A stretch of DNA of 32,701 nt from Rhodovulum sp. PH10 (GTDB lineage Bacteria > Pseudomonadota > Alphaproteobacteria > Rhizobiales > Xanthobacteraceae), in the NCBI RefSeq assembly GCF_000293785.1, contig NZ_AKZI01000055.1, positions 1 to 32,701 on the forward strand, written 5' to 3'. Under the pieces are notes generated by a model. The model was not told where the DNA came from, ran no database searches, and saw nothing but the letters and a program-made list of their open reading frames with translations. The translations under genes were made by a program, and so were the position numbers. Shown piece after piece: positions 24,859-32,701 of the stretch (its first letter is position 1; each line of letters begins with the position of its first letter).

Positions 24859-26139
24859 TCAGCCGCCGGGGTGGCGGACCAGCGCGCGGCTGCCGATGTC
24901 GCGCCGGAAAAAACCCTGCGGCCAGTCGATCTCGCCGATCGCCGTGTAGGCCTGGGTCTGCGCCTCGGCGAGCGTCTTTCCGGTGGCGCACACGTTCAGC
25001 ACCCGGCCGCCGACCGCGACCAGCTTTCCGTCCTGCTCGGCGGTGCCGGCGTGGAAGATCTCGACGTCCTCGACCGCCATCGCCTCGTAGAGGTCGCCGA
25101 TCGGGGAGCCCTTCCGGTAAGTGCCCGGATAACCCTTGGTCGCCATCACCACGGTCAGCGCGATGGCGTCGGACCAGTCGAGCGAGACGGTGTCGAGCGT
25201 GCCGTCGCAGGTGGCGACCAGCGCCGGCACCAGGTCCGACATCAGCCGCAGCATCAGCACCTGGCATTCGGGATCGCCGAAGCGGCAGTTGTACTCGATC
25301 AGCTTCGGCCCCTCGGCGGTGATCATCAGGCCGGCGAACAGCACGCCTTTGTAGGGGCAGCCCATCTCGGCCATGGCGGAAAGCGTCGGGCGGACGATCT
25401 CGTCCATCGTGCGGGCGGTGATCTCCGCCGTCATCGCCGGGGCGGGCGAGTAGGCGCCCATGCCGCCGGTGTTGGGGCCGAAGTCGAAATCGTAGGCGCG
25501 CTTGTGATCCTGGGCGGAGGCGAGCGGCAGCGCGGTCTTGCCGTCGCACAGCACGAAGAACGAGGCCTCCTCGCCCTTGAGATACTCCTCGATCACCAGC
25601 GACACGCCGGCCGCGCCCAGCTCGCCGCCGAGCATGCGGTCGATCGCCGCTTCCGCCTCCTCGACCTTGGCCGCCACCACCACGCCCTTGCCGGCGGCGA
25701 GCCCATCCGCCTTGACGACGATCGGCGCGCCTTTTTCCCGGACATGAGCCTTGGCGGCCTCGGCGTCGGTGAAGCGGGCGAAGGCGGCGGTCGGGATGCT
25801 TGCGCGCTGGCACATCTCCTTGGTGAAGCTCTTCGAGCCCTCGAGCTGCGCGGCCAGCTTGCTCGGCCCGAACGCCTTGATGCCGGCGGCCGAAAGGTCG
25901 TCGGCGAGGCCGGCGACCAGCGGCGCCTCCGGACCGATCACCACGAGGTCGACCGCGTTGTCGCGACAGAAGGCGATCACGGCGGCGTGGTCGGCCGGGT
26001 CGAGCGCGACGATCTCGGCCTCCTGGGCGATGCCGGCATTGCCGGGGGCGCACCAGAGGCGCTCGACCAGCGGGCTCTGGGCGATCTTCCAGGCGAGCGC
26101 GTGCTCGCGGCCGCCGGATCCGAGAAGAAGAACGTTCAT
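24859..26139 (-). CDS. purD: Phosphoribosylamine-glycine ligase (GAR synthetase)
   Basis: A 426-residue enzyme of the second step of purine synthesis: 5-phosphoribosylamine, glycine and ATP give glycinamide ribonucleotide. The N-domain begins [19 protein letters not shown] with [14 protein letters not shown]. The ATP-grasp domain has [20 protein letters not shown], then [20 protein letters not shown], and [18 protein letters not shown] for metal and ATP. The C-domain ends with [18 protein letters not shown]. All family blocks are present at normal length. A 105-bp gap separates it from the hydrolase gene downstream and about 200 bp from the YbjN gene upstream, so it may have its own promoter. 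No terminator was identified. Confidence 0.97.
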   Translation of the reverse strand: MNVLLLGSGGREHALAWKIAQSPLVERLWCAPGNAGIAQEAEIVALDPADHAAVIAFCRDNAVDLVVIGPEAPLVAGLADDLSAAGIKAFGPSKLAAQLEGSKSFTKEMCQRASIPTAAFARFTDAEAAKAHVREKGAPIVVKADGLAAGKGVVVAAKVEEAEAAIDRMLGGELGAAGVSLVIEEYLKGEEASFFVLCDGKTALPLASAQDHKRAYDFDFGPNTGGMGAYSPAPAMTAEITARTMDEIVRPTLSAMAEMGCPYKGVLFAGLMITAEGPKLIEYNCRFGDPECQVLMLRLMSDLVPALVATCDGTLDTVSLDWSDAIALTVVMATKGYPGTYRKGSPIGDLYEAMAVEDVEIFHAGTAEQDGKLVAVGGRVLNVCATGKTLAEAQTQAYTAIGEIDWPQGFFRRDIGSRALVRHPGG

Positions 26140-26336
26140 GGGAACTCGCCGAAGGGGGAAGCGTCAGGGATCGCGTCGGCGGCAGTGTTAGCGAAGAACG
26201 GCCGGGATGGGAATTCGCGGCGGCCCCGATTTGCCCGGGACGCCGCCATGCAGGAGGGCACGGGGACGGACGAGGCGATCGGCGGTGCGATGGTGCCGCG
26301 GGCACGCCGCCCGTTCGCCGGCACGCCCCGTCGTGA

Positions 26337-26837
26337 TCACGCCTCGCCGTGCGTCTCGAACAAGACCGCGTCGAGCGCCTCGCGCGGCGACTTGCCGGCC
26401 CACAGCACGAACTGAAAAGCCTGGAAGTAGCGCTCGCACGCCTCCGTCGCGGTGGCGAGCAGCGACTCGCACTGCGCGCCCGAGGCGCCGACGCCACCGG
26501 CCAGCACCAGCGCGTGGCGGAACATCACCAGGCCGTCATTGGCCCACAGGTCGAAATGGCCGACCCAGAGCTGCTCGTTGACCATCGAGACCAGCTCGAT
26601 CACCTCGGCGCGGCGCCGCTCCGGCACCTTCAGATCGAACGCGCAGGCGAGATGCAGCGCCTCGATCTCGCCCATCCAGGTGAAGGAGATCTGATAATCG
26701 GTCCAGGTGCCGGCGATCACCAGCGTCACCTCGTCCTCGCTCGATCTCGAGAACGACCAGTCGCGCAGCGCGGCGAGCCGCTCGACGATCTCGACCGGGT
26801 TCGCGGTCCGCGGATTCTGAATCTCGAGCAGGGACAT
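26337..26837 (-). CDS. YbjN domain-containing protein
   Basis: A 166-residue cytosolic protein of the YbjN family (PF10722). Diagnostic stretches are EIVERLAALRDWSFSRSSED, then ISFTWMGEIEALHLACAFDL, ELVSMVNEQLWVGHFDLWAN and ACERYFQAFQFVLWAGKSP. The molecular role of the family is unknown; E. coli YbjN affects motility and stress phenotypes, and structural relatives resemble chaperones of type III secretion. ATG 26,837 is preceded by AGGTGAG at about five bases. It appears to be transcribed alone or into purD. The region upstream is a 455-bp gap. Confidence 0.88.
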   Translation of the reverse strand: MSLLEIQNPRTANPVEIVERLAALRDWSFSRSSEDEVTLVIAGTWTDYQISFTWMGEIEALHLACAFDLKVPERRRAEVIELVSMVNEQLWVGHFDLWANDGLVMFRHALVLAGGVGASGAQCESLLATATEACERYFQAFQFVLWAGKSPREALDAVLFETHGEA

Positions 26838-27292
26838 GCCGTCTCACCTTTCTGTGTCGACGCGGGGAGCACACGCTCGCGAACACGGCACGCCACCGGG
26901 ACGGCACGCACCGATGCTTCGACAAAAGCCTTTTCGCAACGGGCGCACCCGCGCGACGGCAATGCCGAAACGCACCGAATCACCGGCTGTTACCGACTAT
27001 ATCCAACCTGACTCGCCGGCCAAGCCGTAGACGAGCGATCGTCCATTCCGCTGAATCGCGCAACGAAGGAGGCGCGTCGGTCCACAGGGAAGCGGGTTTT
27101 CCTCTGCGACGTTTCGACTCGGGGCGACGGATGGAGGAGGGCGGTTTGAATCAAAAGTGGAACGAACCGGAATCGGACGCGGAACGCGGCTCGACATGGA
27201 TCAAAGCCGCGCCGTTCGTCGTGATACCGCGCGTCGTCGTGCGCGTCGCATCTGTTCGTGCGGCGGCGACGTGAGTCTTTTTGCAAGGTCGT
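26838..27292. other. Intergenic region between the YbjN gene and the prs terminator
   Basis: About 455 bp with no recognised gene. It should contain the minus-strand promoter for the YbjN gene, but I saw no convincing hexamer pair. A 48-codon plus-strand frame at 27,131-27,274 is described separately. Other small frames here are not supported. Confidence 0.45.
27131..27274 (+). CDS. Doubtful small ORF
   Basis: A 47-residue frame beginning MEEGGLNQKWNEPESD and ending with a Val/Arg/Ala-rich tail (PFVVIPRVVVRV). GGAGG stands just inside it, nine bases before a TTG codon, so an internal start is also possible. There is no homology I recognise, and the composition of the second half resembles random high-GC reading. 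It is listed because it sits in an otherwise empty gap with a ribosome-site-like sequence. Confidence 0.15.
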   Translation: MEEGGLNQKWNEPESDAERGSTWIKAAPFVVIPRVVVRVASVRAAAT

Positions 27293-27325
27293 AAAAAAGA
27301 AGCAGCGCCTCGGATGGAGGCGCTG
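27293..27325 (-). terminator. Rho-independent terminator of prs
   Basis: On the minus strand CAGCGCCTC and GAGGCGCTG form a perfect 9-bp stem around a five-base loop, followed by CTTCTTTTTT. It starts 27 bases after the prs stop codon and is the clearest terminator in the window. Confidence 0.92.
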
Positions 27326-27352
27326 CGTTCCGACGGGAGCAGGGAGAAAAAA

Positions 27353-28306
<954 letters not shown>

Positions 28307-28447
28307 ACCCAACCTCCCGCACGCCCCTCACCGGTGCGCGCCACGATTGCGCGCTCTCATCGAACCGGCGGCGCCTCAATACAAGGCAGGAGGTTTCTTA
28401 GCAATACGACGGATTTGTTATCCCGAGCCATTTTGCTCGGTTATGGT

Positions 28448-29095
28448 TCATTCGCCAGCCGGAGCGGACGCGAAGGCCGCCACCGTCACCGCCTTGTCGT
28501 CGACGGGCGGGGCCTTTTCGGGCGCATCGGGCTGCGCGGACGGAGCGGGTTGCGGCGCTTGCGCATCGGTGGGTTGCGCCATCGCGGCGACCAGCTGCTC
28601 CATGCCGCGGCCGGCGATCTTCTGGATCACCTGCTCGTCGGCGGCCGCCCAGGTGGTGCGCCCGGCGCCCGTCACCGGCTCCTCGCCGGCGAGACGGAAG
28701 GCGCGCTGCCGGTTCTGATCGTAGACGTCCCACACCCAGCTCACCACCGAGCGCTTCGGCTCGACCACGGTCGCGGCGTAGACGCGCACGCGGTACTGCG
28801 CCGGCGCCGCCCGAGAGACGACCGCCACCTGGCGGGCCTGCGCCTCGGCGGTCAGGCTCTGCACCAGCCGGGAGAACACGCTTTGCGGCGGGCCGTCGAT
28901 CGATTCGAAGGCGACCGTCGGCCCCTTGGCCGCGGCGACCGGGCCGGGCGACTGCCCGGACATTTGGCCGGAGGTCGTGGTGCAGGCACCACAGCCGAGC
29001 GCGAGGAGGAGGGCGGCCATCGCCGGGCCGGGGGAGGCGCGCCGCGCCGCGCGATGCGCGAGAGCGCGGGCCGTGGGCCGGTTCGGCTGGTGCAT
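28448..29095 (-). CDS. Putative lipoprotein, unknown function
   Basis: A 215-residue protein with an Arg-rich N-region, a hydrophobic segment and a lipobox-like end, AMAALLLALGCGACTTTSG, so lipid attachment at Cys35 or Cys38 is likely. The conserved-looking core (VAFESIDGPPQSVFSRLVQS, then YRVRVYAATVVEPKRSVVSW and WVWDVYDQNRQRAFRLAGEE) may form a periplasmic domain. The C-terminal 50 residues are Ala/Pro/Gln rich. Similar lipoproteins accompany prs in Hyphomicrobiales, but I know no function. ATG 29,095 has GGGGGA just upstream; the internal ATG at 29,020 would give a shorter signal peptide and is a fair alternative. Confidence 0.75.
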   Translation of the reverse strand: MHQPNRPTARALAHRAARRASPGPAMAALLLALGCGACTTTSGQMSGQSPGPVAAAKGPTVAFESIDGPPQSVFSRLVQSLTAEAQARQVAVVSRAAPAQYRVRVYAATVVEPKRSVVSWVWDVYDQNRQRAFRLAGEEPVTGAGRTTWAAADEQVIQKIAGRGMEQLVAAMAQPTDAQAPQPAPSAQPDAPEKAPPVDDKAVTVAAFASAPAGE

Positions 29096-29288
29096 CTTTC
29101 CCCCGTTCGCGTCCGGCCTGCCCCTCGCAGGCCCACGAGCGGCGGCCGGGGCCGGCCGCTCGGTAACCGGACGTTAACCACAACCATCGCGCCGGTCCAG
29201 CACGCGGAGGTCGGCCCCGAGGGGCACGGTTAAGGCAGGCGATCGAGGGACGAGACAATTCGAGGGATTTGTGGGGTTCCCCCGGCGG

Positions 29289-30059
29289 TCACGCCACCAG
29301 CGTGATCACCGCGAGGTGGCGGCCATAATCCGGCTCGCCACGGTGGGTCGCCCGGCGATAGCTGAAGAAGCGGTCCGGGTCGGCATAGGTGCACAGCCCG
29401 ATGTCTTCCACCTGGGCGACGCCGGCGGCCTTCAGGCGCGCGGCGATGTAGCCGGCGAGGTCGAGTTTTTGGCGGCCCGGCGTCTCGGACGGCACGAAGA
29501 ACCGCGCATGCGCCGGATCTTGCGCCGTGAACTGGGCCAAAACCTCGGGGCCGACCTCGTAGTTCGGCTGGCGGATCATCGGGCCGAGCACGGCGACCAT
29601 CCGGCTGCGGTTCGCGCCGAGGCGTTCCATTGCGGCGATCGCGGAATCGGTCACGCCGGCGAGCGCACCGCGCCAGCCGGCATGCGCCGCGCCGATCACG
29701 CGCGCCTCGGCGTCGGCCAAGAGCACCGGGCCGCAATCGGCCGACGAGGCGGCGACCGCGAGGCCGGGCGTTTTTGTGACGATCGCATCGAGCTTTGGCC
29801 TGCTCTCCGCCGGCCACGGCGCCTCCGCCACGATCACGTCGGCCGAATGGATCTGATAGGCGGACAAGAGATGGTCGGGGGGAACGCCGACCGCCGCCGC
29901 CATCCGCGCCCGGTTCTCGGCGACTTTTTGCGGGTCGTCGGCCGAGCCGACCCCGGCATTGAGGCTCGCATAAATCCCCTCCGAGACGCCGCCCTCGCGG
30001 GTGAAGAAGGCGTGGCGGATTTTTGGGAGGGCGGTGAGCGCGGGAGCGGTGAGCATCAT
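29289..30059 (-). CDS. pgeF: Peptidoglycan editing factor / laccase-domain purine nucleoside enzyme PgeF (YfiH)
   Basis: A 256-residue Cu-oxidase_4 (DUF152) protein. The metal ligands are visible: His71 in AYQIHSADV, Cys109 in SADCGPVLLAD and His126 in AAHAGWRG. RHAFFTREGGVSEGIYASLN and GPMIRQPNYEVGPEVL are further family blocks. Homologues cleave or deaminate purine nucleosides, and E. coli YfiH has been linked to correct peptidoglycan stem composition. ATG 30,059 overlaps the stop of the midA-type gene as ATGA, so the two are coupled. A second ATG follows immediately. Confidence 0.92.
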   Translation of the reverse strand: MMLTAPALTALPKIRHAFFTREGGVSEGIYASLNAGVGSADDPQKVAENRARMAAAVGVPPDHLLSAYQIHSADVIVAEAPWPAESRPKLDAIVTKTPGLAVAASSADCGPVLLADAEARVIGAAHAGWRGALAGVTDSAIAAMERLGANRSRMVAVLGPMIRQPNYEVGPEVLAQFTAQDPAHARFFVPSETPGRQKLDLAGYIAARLKAAGVAQVEDIGLCTYADPDRFFSYRRATHRGEPDYGRHLAVITLVA

Positions 30060-31144
30060 CGAGGCGGTTCCAATGCGGGCAGCGGGCCGAGCGAGGGGGC
30101 GGCGAAGCCGATCACCCGGAAGAGCCCGCCCATTCCGGTTTTTTGCGGGCTCGTCAGGCGGGCGCAGGCCGCCGCGATGGTCTCGGCTTTTTCCGGGTTG
30201 GCGGCTTTCAGGCGGTCGGCGCGCCGGTCGATGCCGAGGCGGCGGAGAAAATCCCCCTGGGTGATCGGGCCGTCGACCCGCGCGCCGACGTCGGCGGCAA
30301 TGCGGGCGAGCGCGGAAAAATCGACATGGGCGGTGAGGTCGGCCTCGCCCGGCGTCTCCAGCGGATCGACGAAGGCGTGGGCGCGCAAGGCCTGGAGCGT
30401 CTCGCCGAGGCCCGGCTCTGCATGGCCGTAGTCGATCACCAGCGCCGCGCCGGTGCGGGCCGCCCGGTCGGCCAGCATTTTGGTCGGAGCCTCGTCGCGC
30501 CACTCGTAGAGCACGCCCTCGGGGGCATCGCGGAGGTTTTCCGGGATGCTTTGTGCGATCGCCGGATCGGCCGCGGGGGCGAGCGTGAAGGCGAGGTTTT
30601 CGCCGGCATCGAGCCCGACCAGCCGGGCGTGCCAGCCGTCGGCCCGCTTCACCGCCTGATGCACCGGCTGTGCGTCGACGAACTCGTTGGCGAGCACGAT
30701 GGTCGCGCCATTGGGTACGTCGTCGAGATCGGCGTGCCAGGAGATCGGCACGGACGCCGCCGCCAGCGTCTCGCGCTGGCGTTCTTGCAGCAGGGGGCTC
30801 GTCTCGACCAGATGCACCGTCGCCACCTCGGAAAATGCCGGAACCACCTTCGTCGCGCGCAAAATGTCGGACATCATGGTGCCGCGGCCGGGGCCGAGCT
30901 CGACCAGCCGCACGGGCACGGGCATGCCCATCTGCTGCCACACCGCGACCGTCCACAGGCCGATCAGCTCGCCGAAAATCTGGCTGATCTCCGGGGCGGT
31001 GGTGAAGTCGCCCTTTGCGCCGAACGGGTCGCGCGTCGTGTAATAGCCGTGCGTCGGATCGCCGAGGCAGGCCGCCATGTAGTCGGCGACCGGGATCGGC
31101 CCGTGCGCCCGAATGCGTTCTCGCAAGATCTCGCCGAGGCTCAC
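30056..31144 (-). CDS. Class I SAM-dependent methyltransferase, MidA/NDUFAF7 family
   Basis: A 362-residue protein of COG1565. Signature blocks are [51 protein letters not shown], the SAM-binding [18 protein letters not shown] and [15 protein letters not shown]. The mitochondrial relative methylates an arginine of complex I subunit NDUFS2; the bacterial substrate is not established, but a respiratory-complex target is plausible. GTG 31,144 overlaps the lgt stop as GTGA and its own stop overlaps pgeF as ATGA, so lgt, this gene and pgeF form a tightly coupled operon. Confidence 0.92.
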   Translation of the reverse strand: MSLGEILRERIRAHGPIPVADYMAACLGDPTHGYYTTRDPFGAKGDFTTAPEISQIFGELIGLWTVAVWQQMGMPVPVRLVELGPGRGTMMSDILRATKVVPAFSEVATVHLVETSPLLQERQRETLAAASVPISWHADLDDVPNGATIVLANEFVDAQPVHQAVKRADGWHARLVGLDAGENLAFTLAPAADPAIAQSIPENLRDAPEGVLYEWRDEAPTKMLADRAARTGAALVIDYGHAEPGLGETLQALRAHAFVDPLETPGEADLTAHVDFSALARIAADVGARVDGPITQGDFLRRLGIDRRADRLKAANPEKAETIAAACARLTSPQKTGMGGLFRVIGFAAPSLGPLPALEPPR

Positions 31145-32016
31145 GGGGCGACCGGCTCCGGCGGCTCGCCGGTCCGCCCGGCGTCCGTCGCCGTGCTGCG
31201 GGCGGGGCGGCGCAGCGCCGTCACGATGAAGGCGAGGCCGGTGAGAAACAGCGGGATCGACAGAAGCATTCCCATCGTCATCCCGCCCCACAAGAAGCCG
31301 AGCTGCGGGTCGGGCTCGCGGAAGAACTCGCAGATCGAGCGGAAGACGGCATAGAGGCAGGCGAAGGCGCCGATCACCAGCCCCGGCCGCTTGAGGCCGC
31401 CGGCCCGCACGATCAGCGCGAGAAGCACGAACAGCACGAGGCCTTCGAGCGTCGCCTCGTAGAGCTGGCTCGGATGCCGCGGCACCTGCAGCGGATCGCG
31501 GGGAAACACCATCGCCCAGTCGACATCCGGCGCCGGGCGGCCCCACAGCTCGCCGTTCACGAAATTCGCCAGCCGGCCGAGAAACAGCCCGATCGGCGCC
31601 ACCGCGCAGGTGATGTCGCCGAGCGACAGGATGGAGATGCCGCGGCTCTTGGCGAACAGCACCACCGCGGCGACGCAGCCGAGAAAGCCGCCGTGGAACG
31701 ACATGCCGCCCTTCCACAGCGTGAGGATCTCGAGGGGATTCTCGGAGAAGTAGGCAAAATTATAAAAGAGCACGTAGCCGGTGCGGCCGCCGAGCACGAT
31801 GCCGAGGGTGACCCACAGGAGGAAGTCGTCGAAGTCGATCGCCGTCATCGGCGCCGGGCCGCCCCACAGATGCGGCTTGCGGATCAGCGCGCGGGCATAG
31901 AGCCAGCCGGCGAGGATGCCGACGATGTAGGCGAGCGCGTACCAGCGGATCGCCAGCGGCCCGAGATGCACCAGCACCGGGTCGATGTTCGGGAACGGCA
32001 GCACGGCGAGCGGCAT
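31141..32016 (-). CDS. lgt: Phosphatidylglycerol-prolipoprotein diacylglyceryl transferase
   Basis: A 291-residue inner-membrane enzyme that transfers diacylglycerol from phosphatidylglycerol to the lipobox cysteine of prolipoproteins. About seven helices are predictable. The conserved MSFHGGFLG is at 105-113, the Lgt signature [14 protein letters not shown] at 147-160 and [12 protein letters not shown] at 181-192. ATG 32,016 is chosen because [20 protein letters not shown] is the usual opening; the frame is open to 32,136 but without conserved sequence, and the GTG at 32,034 is an alternative. It is divergent from ubiK across about 240 bp. Confidence 0.96.
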   Translation of the reverse strand: MPLAVLPFPNIDPVLVHLGPLAIRWYALAYIVGILAGWLYARALIRKPHLWGGPAPMTAIDFDDFLLWVTLGIVLGGRTGYVLFYNFAYFSENPLEILTLWKGGMSFHGGFLGCVAAVVLFAKSRGISILSLGDITCAVAPIGLFLGRLANFVNGELWGRPAPDVDWAMVFPRDPLQVPRHPSQLYEATLEGLVLFVLLALIVRAGGLKRPGLVIGAFACLYAVFRSICEFFREPDPQLGFLWGGMTMGMLLSIPLFLTGLAFIVTALRRPARSTATDAGRTGEPPEPVAP

Positions 32017-32256
32017 GGGGGCGTCTGCCTCGGTCACGAGGGGGGACGGGGGCGCGGCGAGCGCCCCGATTCGGATCGTTTCGGCGTGATGGGGCGGGGG
32101 CGGGCGCGCGTCAAGCCGGCGGCCGGACTGTGCCACCGCTCGGGCCGCCGGCGGCCCGGTCCTCCGACACCGTTCGCGGGCTTGCGCGGCGCGCCGTCGA
32201 TCGCCATTGTCTCGCCGACCCGAGTTTCATTCATGCCTTTCGGAGATGACACAGCG

Positions 32257-32556
32257 ATGGCCCAGACGACGAGCCGGTTCTTCGACGAGATGGCCCGCCT
32301 GGTGAACGACGCCGCCGGCGTCGCCCAGGGGGTGCGCCGCGAGGCCGAGACGGTCTTCAAGGCCCAGGCCGAGCGGATGCTGCGCGACATGGACATGGTG
32401 CAGCGCGACGAGTTCGAGGCGGTCAAGGAGATGGTGCGCATCGCCCGCGAGGAGAACGAGACGCTCAAGGCGCGGGTCGCGGCCTTGGAGGCGAAGCTCG
32501 GCATCACCACCGACGCGACGGCCGACGCCGGCGAGATGCCCACCGCGCCGGTGTGA
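32257..32556 (+). CDS. ubiK: UbiK family accessory factor (BMFP domain)
   Basis: A 99-residue protein with the plan of UbiK/YqiC (PF04380): an N-terminal amphipathic helix (TSRFFDEMARLVNDAAGVAQ), a middle helix (KAQAERMLRDMDMVQRDEFE) and a coiled coil (VRIAREENETLKARVAALEA). UbiK helps aerobic ubiquinone synthesis, probably by organising UbiJ and the lipid-soluble intermediates. GGAG lies 11 bases before ATG 32,257; an in-frame ATG eight codons upstream is possible. The gene is divergent from lgt, an arrangement common in Hyphomicrobiales. Confidence 0.88.
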   Translation: MAQTTSRFFDEMARLVNDAAGVAQGVRREAETVFKAQAERMLRDMDMVQRDEFEAVKEMVRIAREENETLKARVAALEAKLGITTDATADAGEMPTAPV

Positions 32557-32581
32557 TTCGTCCTGGGGTACCGGTGTCTCG

Positions 32582-32604
32582 GCCCGGCTCGCGGCGAGCC
32601 GGGC
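32582..32604 (+). terminator. Strong hairpin downstream of ubiK
   Basis: GCCCGGCTCG and CGAGCCGGGC form a perfect 10-bp stem with a three-base loop 25 bases after the ubiK stop. No T run follows, so it may be a Rho-assisted or 3'-stabilising hairpin rather than a classical terminator. Confidence 0.5.
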
Positions 32605-32691
32605 GGCGAGAGCCGTCCCCTCGGAGACCGTTTGGAAACTCGGACGAGGGCTGCGTTGCGGCGCGAACTGCCGGAGGCCAGGAGAAAAGCG

Positions 32692-32701
32692 ATGCCGATA
32701 T
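32692..32701 (+). CDS. Start of next gene, truncated by window edge
   Basis: ATGCCGATAT at the right edge follows AGGAG by seven bases, a near-perfect ribosome site, so a gene probably begins here. Only Met-Pro-Ile is visible; the product cannot be inferred. Confidence 0.45.

Noticed and set aside
24841-26415. Plus-strand 524-codon frame opposite purD
   Set aside because: Antisense to a complete purD, low-complexity Arg/Gly/His composition and no motifs.
23024-26497. Minus-strand open frame of 1157 codons covering patatin, hydrolase and purD regions
   Set aside because: Only the last 276 codons (patatin) have family features. The rest runs out of frame through the hydrolase and purD, which are clearly real in other frames; it is open only because the DNA is G+C rich.
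31015-32236. Plus-strand frame opposite lgt that continues into ubiK
   Set aside because: Only the last 100 codons (ubiK) are supported; the rest is antisense to lgt.

Overview
The window looks like a high-GC alphaproteobacterium, most likely Hyphomicrobiales (relatives of Rhodopseudomonas, Bradyrhizobium or Rhodoplanes). The evidence is the order ubiK / lgt / midA-type methyltransferase / pgeF / lipoprotein / prs, a hydrolase that closely resembles the Rhodopseudomonas fluoroacetate dehalogenase, and the codon use. This is family-level recognition by eye; no search was run.

There are two compartments. Positions 1 to about 21,130 form an accessory region. It starts with one end of an IS66-family element (1-668). 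A long minus-strand polysaccharide cluster follows (837-18,011): in transcription order an initiating sugar-phosphate transferase, a nucleotide-sugar 6-dehydrogenase, a UDP-glucuronate 4-epimerase, an asparagine-synthase-type amidotransferase, a flippase, a fused two-domain oxidoreductase, a GT2 and a GT4 glycosyltransferase, a UDP-xylose synthase, a second GT4, a CgeB-like glycosyltransferase and two methyltransferases. Three small plus-strand genes for exported proteins (18,602-19,867) and a minus-strand tyrosine recombinase (19,918-21,021) complete the region.

From 21,134 to the end the DNA is visibly more G+C rich and carries housekeeping genes: dusA, a TauE/SafE permease, a patatin-like protein, the dehalogenase-like hydrolase, purD, a YbjN-domain protein, prs with a clear terminator, a lipoprotein, pgeF, a midA-type methyltransferase, lgt, ubiK and the first codons of one more gene.

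The polysaccharide genes suggest a lipid-linked, flippase-exported heteropolysaccharide with xylose, galacturonic acid and probably an N-acetylhexosaminuronic acid that may be amidated, finished by methylation. No polymerase, chain-length regulator, outer-membrane exporter or UDP-glucose dehydrogenase is visible; these may lie beyond the IS66 end or elsewhere. The recombinase sits directly against the 5' end of dusA, a known integration site for a family of tyrosine recombinases, so the accessory region may be all or part of an integrated island. No second attachment copy was found here, so that remains inference. I saw no CRISPR array, rRNA or tRNA.
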